A stretch of 64,000 bases of DNA, from the NCBI GenBank assembly GCA_036245805.1, contig BTRK01000001.1, positions 4,216,001-4,280,000 of the forward strand, read 5' to 3'. This stretch comes from Pristionchus mayeri (taxonomy: Eukaryota; Nematoda; Chromadorea; Rhabditida; Neodiplogasteridae). Below the pieces are notes generated by a model. It was not told the DNA's origin and ran no database searches. It saw only the letters and a program-made list of their open reading frames with translations. The stretch's first letter is position 1. The number at the start of each line of letters is the position of its first letter. Of this stretch, positions 58,443 to 64,000 are shown piece by piece. Made by a program: the position numbers and the translations under genes.

Positions 58443-59532
58443 CTTGAAGATGTTCCAAAGGTAAAGAAAATTATATGAAGATTGAAGTCAGAATGATAAA
58501 TTTCGTGTAGTTTAATGTTCTAAAACGACTGGTTATGTAATGGAAAAGGAGGCAATGAAGGAAGAGGGAATAGGGATCAATTCCATCTTGGACATTAGCC
58601 GATTACATATTTGCATTAAATAGTCGATAGCTATACCATACAGCCTAAACCGAAAATCCTTAAGATATTACTGAAGCACAACTATCGTACCGAATTAATA
58701 TTCCGGAACGGATATGATACAGTTCGGAATTGTATCAAATTTGCGTTTAGCGAGAGGGAAAACACTCAAAATACAACGTTATGAGTCGTTTTTATGCTCG
58801 TTGCATTCCTTGTCGCCTCCCATTTTATTATCTGTTAATTTAAAAAAATAAAAATCGATAATTTTACGAGAAAATGGCTGAAAGTGTAAAGAAAAATGAA
58901 TACCGTAATCGGAAACCGTCACTTTTGCTGTGCAAAATTGCACTTCAAATGTGATACGCCACGCTATTTTCATCAGCCATCATTTTTCGTCAATTTTGGT
59001 CGTTTTCATGGTTATGTTGCTCAAATTGTTGATTTTTGTGGTTCAGCGAGCTGTCGGCGACGGGGAGAAGAGGAGGAAGGGTGCTGTTCCACCAGGAGCA
59101 GCACCCATGGACAACTTTTGACGATAAGTTACTTTTTCTCACTTTTTCATTTCCATTTCTGTTCTTCTCTTTGGATATTTCAGGTTATTTTCGTCGACTT
59201 TTGGCTCGGGAGGAGGCCCCAAGAGGCCCGGAGCGGAATCAAGCCGCGCAGGCTAGGTGTAATACAGGTTCGTCTATTTTTTGCGCTGTTTCTTGCTAAA
59301 TTCCTTGTTTAATCGGATGGCAGTTGGTTTTTAATAATTAAAAACGAGAAAATGTGACTCTAGAAGGTGAATCGATGCCCAATTTTTAGTTTGAGTCACG
59401 CATTTCGCTGTTTTAAAAATTATCGACGACGAGAAAGCGTGAGCTTCCGTTAAAATGCTTGATATCACTCCGTTGTCGTCATTCACTTGATTTTCGGTTC
59501 AACATCTTTATATTTTAGAAACTTCGGGCACC
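58443..59532 (+). other. Spacer with two GC-rich exon-like blocks
   Basis: Most of the stretch is AT-rich. Two blocks look like exons by composition. One (about 59045-59121) follows TTGTGGTTCAG and encodes a basic, Pro/Ala-rich peptide ending in TGA (GEKRRKGAVPPGAAP). The other (about 59184-59256) follows ATATTTCAG and in one frame reads FGSGGGPKRPGAE before a TAG. I could not join them convincingly or recognise a family. They may be leader exons of the S15a copy or remnants of another gene. The acceptor TTTTAG before the S15a ATG lies at about 59513-59518. Confidence 0.35.
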
Positions 59533-60175
59533 ATGGTTCGCATGAGCGCATTCGCCGATGCTCTTAAGACCATCAACAATGCCGAGAAGCGCGGAAAGCA
59601 CCAGGTCCTCATCCGGCCTTGCTCCAAGGTTCGCATTTTTCATTGTTCTACGATTTTCTCCGCAGTGCTCAAATATTAAACCTCTAGGAGTATAACCAAG
59701 GCTCGATTTTTAATTTTACGTTTCTCGTGAACTCGGTGGAGAACTGCTGTAATTAAAACGTGCAAATGTGACTCATGGAGGCGAAGCTATGCCGAATTTT
59801 TATTTTGGCTCCCGTATTTCGCCTTTTTTTAAAAATTCCTATCAAACAGTTCCGACCAAACACGCATTTTCCATCTATTTTGTGTTTAGAGATAATGTAG
59901 AAAATTGGTAGAGCTGCAAAGTGGTTCAATAATTACATTCACAGGTAATCGTCCGTTTCCTGACCGTCATGATGAAGCACGGATACATCGGGGAGTTCGA
60001 GATCGTCGAAGACCACCGCGCCTGGTCATCCAGCTCAGAGATCTCGAGAAGTACACGCCAGGTTTGCGCGATTGCATTTCAGTGGTGGCCCCCTCGCCCT
60101 CCCTTGGCCGCATCTCTCCCCTCCCACGAATGCGACTTAGATGAGTACTTTTCTACTTTTTTGCCTTTTATTTGA
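59533..60175 (+). pseudogene. Ribosomal protein S15a (uS8) copy with internal deletion
   Basis: Exon 1 (59533-59628) encodes the family N-terminus: [20 protein letters not shown] then [12 protein letters not shown]. Exon 2 starts at 59945 and continues [20 protein letters not shown] and VEDHRA. At about 60018-60022 the sequence then jumps to a stretch whose +1 frame reads [11 protein letters not shown], the later VQLKDLEKW part of uS8. About 20 residues between (the conserved [20 protein letters not shown] region) are missing and the frame is lost. The read-through frame runs to a stop at 60175 as unrelated sequence, and no normal GGKILGFFF-type C-terminus is visible. The 40S protein could not be made from this locus. 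It could be a real pseudogene or an assembly collapse. Confidence 0.82.
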
Positions 60176-60422
60176 ATAGAACAGTAAAAGCTTGTGAAGA
60201 AATTTAAGATAACGATGCCATGGGCCAGCGTCAACGGAGGCATCTGAGGAGGAAGAGTATTTGTTTGGTTCTTTTTATCATTATTGTACTGTTTTGTGAT
60301 AAATTTTGAGTCACAGAAATTACTTCTTGTTTATTCCATAACATAACAGGGATGGAGCAATTTGAATAATCAATTGGGTAGAGTAGGAATATAAATATTC
60401 GATCAGGAGAACATTCGAGGGG

Positions 60423-62264
60423 TTAGTCATAGGCGAGGGAGTAGTCGTCGAAATTGTTACCATTATCTTCTTCTTCGAGATGGTTAGTGATAGGTGCATT
60501 CATGTAACTCATTGAAGCAGAAACAGAACGTTGGCTGTGATATACAGAGGTTGAGGGGAACATTTGAGTTGAATAAGGTCTGGATAGAGAGGAGGATGCA
60601 CGGGGAACTGTGGCGTAATTGGAAGTCGAGCTAGAGGTGCGAGAAACGGATGAAGCTTGACGGGAAATATAGGAAGCATTATTTCTAAAGAGGGGAGATG
60701 GAATAGAAGTAGTGGAGGGAAAGTGACTAGCCGTGGCGAGAGAAGGGGCACGAGGAGTGGAGGGGAATTGACTCGCCATGGTGAGAGAAGAAGAGACACG
60801 GGGAGTAGAGGGGAAGTGACTAGTTGTCGTGAGAGGAGAGGAGACACGGGGAGTGGAGGGAAACTGAGCCGCGGTGCTAGAGGGTCTTACGGCAGAAAGA
60901 AGGACAGGGGGTGTGTAGACAGCCCTTCTCGGCTGAGACACCACAAGTCTCTCCTGCTGTTTTCCCTCCTCGCGTCTAGCATTGTGGTTGATTCGGCCAA
61001 GGATGAGTCCTTTCCACTTCCTCTTCTGTGCCTTCACAGTAATCCGCCGACGATGGAGAACAACCTGAGGTGAACATATTATTACATCTGCGAATATATT
61101 GAATCGTATAAACGGTACCTTGATCAGCCACTCCAGCTTTTCCTGGTCCCGATCTGGATGGCTCAGAGTAGAGAAGTGGAAGAGAAGGATGTCCAGTTTT
61201 CCGGCGAAGCATTCGATGCTTTCCTCAGTGTCGTCGATTGCTGCTACCATCTCTTCTGTGATTCCCTCGTAGATTCCATAGAGAGGGCCTGTAGAGATCA
61301 CAATTGATCGATCAGTAGGAATAGGAGTGGATGTAGGACTGATTGACTGACTTTTCTCGGGAGGAGGGAGTCTCTCCTTCAGATCAGCTACAGTACTCTC
61401 CAACTTAGTGATCTTGGTCAACCCCTCCTTGCTGGATTCCACCAGGAGGCGGCTCTGAGAAAAGATGTGAGCACGTTCAAACATGATGAGTAAGGGTTGG
61501 TTTACCTCGTGTCTCACTCCAACAGTGTCATTATAGATTTCTCTACAGGTCCTCTCCAATCTGTCCTGCCGAGCGTTCAACTTCTCTAAGTTTCCCTTCA
61601 GATCAACCAACAATCCGTAGATCGTATCCAGAGTTACCGTACCTGAAAACGGGTAGTCTACAAATAATAAAGAGAGAAGTCAATACCGATTGGGGGAGAA
61701 GGGATGGGTGTGGGCAGATGAGTGAAAGCAGTCATTGGGGCGGGAGGGGCGCCAGTGTTCTTCTTCTTGGATGAGAAGGTTGACTTGGGAGGATGACTGG
61801 TAGCGGGAGTGTCTGCCACTGGAGGGATGGAGGTTCCTCGCTCTTTCTTCACTCGTTTGAGGTCCGGAGTGAGGTCGGGAGACATCTCGAGAACTTGCAT
61901 GAATCTGCGGCACGCATTGGACGAGATCTCTTCCCCTCCTCTTCCACATCAGATTCGGCAGGCTCAACAATTGATAACTGCAAAGATCAAAGGCTACACT
62001 GGTCAAAGATTACGGTAGTGAACGACAAGATCAACCTACTGGTTCCTTTCTCTTGCGAGGCTGCCTGATTTCCCCGTTGACAGCATCCTTCAGCAGCTTT
62101 TCCATCTCATCTCTCTTCCCCCCATTGAGGTACAGAGCCTTTACCCTTGTCTTCCCTCCCTTCTTCACTACTTCGATATCCTCCCATGCCAACTCCGGGC
62201 CTCGAATGAAAGTGCGGTCAGTGATCTCATACCGATCGCCGATCTTCACAAGGCAGTATGACAT
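60423..62264 (-). CDS. BEN-like domain protein (N-terminal domain, coiled coil, BEN, Ser/Pro tail), 5 exons, one frameshift
   Basis: Exons on the minus strand: 62264-62040, 61977-61687, 61642-61506, 61454-61119 and 61064-60423, about 543 codons. The N-terminal 70 residues (YCLVKIGDRYEITDR, VKALYLNGGKRDEMEKLL) resemble the small beta-rich domain that opens BEND5-type proteins. A Lys/Pro/Ser linker follows, then a coiled coil (LVDLKGNLEKLNARQDRLE and LESTVADLKERL). The next block of about 95 residues (LYGIYEGITEEMVAAI, FAGKLDILLF, EKLEWLI, KRKWKGLILGRINHNAR) has the spacing and hydrophobic pattern of a BEN domain, a DNA- and chromatin-binding fold; this is by eye only. The tail holds four or five copies of an SxFPSTPRxxS repeat. 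In exon 2 the frame must shift once near 61930; a weak alternative acceptor just before ATCTCG would avoid this. A chromatin or DNA-binding role in transposition is inference. Confidence 0.6.
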
Positions 62265-62515
62265 CTAAGATACAATGAATTATCAGATATGAAATAACAG
62301 TAAAAGATTCGAATCAAGAGGTCAACAAAGAGAACAACGAGATGAGACGAGCGAATAAGGTACACTGATCCCCTATCTCTGAATTTCATCACGGTCGAGG
62401 GAGTGCTTCTCATGAGTAATGCTGATGAAATCACTTCATAGGACCATTCGTGTCTCAGATGATCAACATTTTGTTATTCATGCATGTTTATTCACTCTCT
62501 CATTGGCTGTTCCAG

Positions 62516-63538
62516 ATGTCTGAAAGGTCGTGGAAGGAGAAAGTAGTCGGATGGAGAGAAGCAGGACTGAGCTACGAGCAGATTGTAGAAAAATGCCACG
62601 AGATCGGGAAGAAAAAGGTCACTTTATTCAACAAGAAGTTTCATGTTTCGAGCATTCAGGTGTCTAAGTCGCAGGTCTACCGTATCCTGCACAATACATT
62701 TGACACTCCGGAAGGAGCAGTGCCTCGAGAAGGGTGGCGTGAGATACGGCCATTCGGTTCGCTTGGCAAAACGCCCTCCTCGTCTCTCCTTCTGCGATCA
62801 CCATCTCGGACTCGGAACTATGTTTGTGAACCATTGCTTCACTGACGAGTCGATGGTGCAGTCGGGAGTGAGGCGAAGATTCGTCTATGTCCTCAAAGGG
62901 GACAATTCTCGTCGAGTGAAACCCCGCTTCAAGCATCCCCCTAGTGTGAGTTCTCGAAATACACATTCAACCACCCCTGAAGACTTCCTTATCTTCAGCT
63001 AATGATCTGGGGAGGTATCAGCTGGGAAGGGGCAACTCCGCTCGTCATTCTCCGTCGAGGGGTTATGGAGGGATGTACCAGAAGATGATCCACAAAGCCT
63101 ACCTGAAATGGGCCGAGTCAGTGTTGAAATGTTTCCTTGCCACACTTTATTAATTCTAGGAAGAAGTACGGCGGGAATGTGATCCTCGTACAGGATAATG
63201 CGAGATGTCACATCTCTCAATCGACTCGCGCCTACTTCGAGCGAGAAGAGATCGAGGTCTTAAACATGGTTAGGAAATACCAGGACTAACCTTTATTGAA
63301 GACCCTTGACTGGCCTGCGGAGTCCCCGGATTTGAATCCGGTGGAAATGGCCTGGGCCATTATGAAGCAGTGGCTGCAGGCGGAGGACAAGGCCGGATCA
63401 CTGGATGTACTCGAGAAGGGAATCAGGGAGTGGTGGTCGACCAGACTCACCAAGGAACTCTGTCGCAAACTGATCCTACGGATGCAAGGGCAAATGGAAA
63501 AGGTGGTAAAGGCTAATGGAGGGCCCGTCTACGATTAA
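62516..63538 (+). pseudogene. Tc1-family transposase (DD34E), frameshifted
   Basis: The ATG follows GTTCCAG. The first block has the basic helix-turn-helix expected for TIR binding (KVVGWREAGLSYEQIVEKCH, SKSQVYRIL). Catalytic motifs follow: first Asp in FVNHCFTDESMV, second in ILVQDNARCH, and the Glu in SPDLNPVEMAW. With introns at 62946-62998, 63123-63159 and 63257-63301, the second Asp and the Glu are separated by 34 residues, as in Tc1. Two single-base frame changes are needed, near 62735 and near 63070, so the protein is not encoded intact. The C-terminus (to GGPVYD) is complete. It lies divergent to the BEN-like gene. No paired-domain or accessory fusion is seen. Confidence 0.85.
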
Positions 63539-63640
63539 GTTCCTCCCCCATTTCCCGCTCCCTGTCTCATGTTTACATTTGTTTTCGTTCCATTGTAATA
63601 AACGAATCTAAGATGGATGGAATAACTTTATCACAAAACA

Positions 63641-63948
63641 TACAAAAGGTGAACAAATACTAACCAAAACAATCCGCTCCTCCAGTGAAGAAGCAAGTGA
63701 TTTGGAACAGGAAATAAATATTTAGTTATCACATTAAATTGGCAATATATAAAATGGTCACCTAAGAATTACGCTAATCGGATAAAAAAAGGATTTCTAA
63801 ACATATGTCCCGCTGTACTCGAAATAAGTAAACAATAGCTTACCACAACTAAAAAAGAGCAGCCTCCGTCGATTCCAGCGAGTCCCCCAGCCGTCTAGAA
63901 TTTCATCACAAGCTTTTACTGTTCTTTTCAATTTTGTTTTTAAATATA
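63641..63948 (+). other. Flank to the right of the Tc1-type element
   Basis: AT-rich sequence without a supportable exon. A short segment CTCCAGTGAAGAAGCAAGTG lies near 63680. I recognise nothing further. Confidence 0.35.
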
Positions 63949-64000
63949 ATGAATCACTCATCTGACGAGCAATCTATGGATGGCGCGGTGGTCTTCGACG
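63949..64000 (+). CDS. Possible start of a gene cut by the window end
   Basis: An ATG at 63949 opens a frame that stays open to the last base and encodes MNHSSDEQSMDGAVVFD. The last 30 bases are GC-richer than the preceding 300, as for exons elsewhere in the window. Too little is visible for any assignment. Confidence 0.3.
   Translation, partial: MNHSSDEQSMDGAVVFD

Larger units (their letters stand above)
60289..63640. mobile_element. Tc1-family DNA transposon carrying a divergent BEN-like accessory gene
   Basis: TGTTTTGTGATAAA at 60290-60303 and its exact complement TTTATCACAAAACA at 63627-63640 are inverted to one another and lie next to TA (60287-60288 and 63641-63642). Between them are exactly two genes, transcribed away from a shared region of about 250 bp (62265-62515). 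The + gene is a DD34E transposase and the - gene is a multi-exon BEN-like protein. The matching part of the termini is short (14 bp), so the boundaries are a proposal. Both genes contain frameshifts, so this copy is probably not autonomous. Confidence 0.6.

Noticed and set aside
60657..61073. Plus-strand frame of 138 codons with RRGTRSGGE-type repeats
   Set aside because: Antisense to the repetitive tail and last exon of the BEN-like gene; the repeats are explained by the FPSTPR units on the other strand.
61680..62006. Alternative open minus-strand frame through exon 2 of the BEN-like gene
   Set aside because: It is open throughout, but it does not join in phase to either neighbouring exon and has an unlikely composition; the Lys/Pro frame joins the next exon correctly.

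Overview
The window is eukaryotic nuclear DNA, most probably from a free-living nematode. Short exons lie between introns that use TTTCAG/TTGCAG acceptors, a pyrimidine-TTCCAG acceptor lies 3 bases before the first pab ATG (as for trans-splicing), and Tc1/mariner-type elements with TA target duplications are abundant. A Pristionchus-like (diplogastrid) source is a guess, not shown by the sequence. I rebuilt spliced models by hand; reading phase closes in each of the five intact host gene models.

Layout of the host genes. At 616-4688 (+) lies a complete cytoplasmic poly(A)-binding protein. At 5485-9798 (+) lies a small, highly charged protein of unknown function. At 10496-24711 (+) lies a class I (GH47) alpha-1,2-mannosidase of the ER MAN1B1 type. 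At 25423-43175 (+) lies a 31-exon phosphatidylinositol 4-kinase beta. At 44204-50733 (+) lies the DNA polymerase delta subunit 3 (POLD3/p66) with a C-terminal PCNA-binding box. A second, 5'-truncated and broken copy of POLD3 follows at 53020-58193, and a copy of ribosomal protein S15a/uS8 with an internal deletion at 59533-60175. The functions are unrelated (mRNA binding, glycan trimming, phosphoinositide signalling, DNA replication) and no operon logic is evident; all host genes are on the + strand.

The introns and spacers are heavily colonised. They hold an RTE-like LINE with an internal stop and a frameshift (inside a mannosidase intron) and two mariner-type elements with TTAGGTTG ends (19261-20158 and 46743-48007). 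They also hold several long foldback elements with near-identical arms (6607-8188, 31517-33191, 38698-40338) and smaller MITEs. The two POLD3 copies act as a natural control: two TA-flanked insertions in copy 1 have clean empty sites in copy 2.

The most interesting locus is 60289-63640. Short TA-flanked inverted termini enclose two divergent genes. One is a Tc1-family transposase with a DD34E triad. The other, on the opposite strand, is a multi-exon protein with a small N-terminal domain, a coiled coil, a BEN-like domain and a repetitive Ser/Pro tail. I read this as a Tc1-type transposon that carries a BEN-domain accessory gene. A second theme is the 7-mer TACGGTA/TACCGTA, which occurs dozens of times from about 6 kb onward and is often fused to 5' splice sites (exon|GTACGGTAG).
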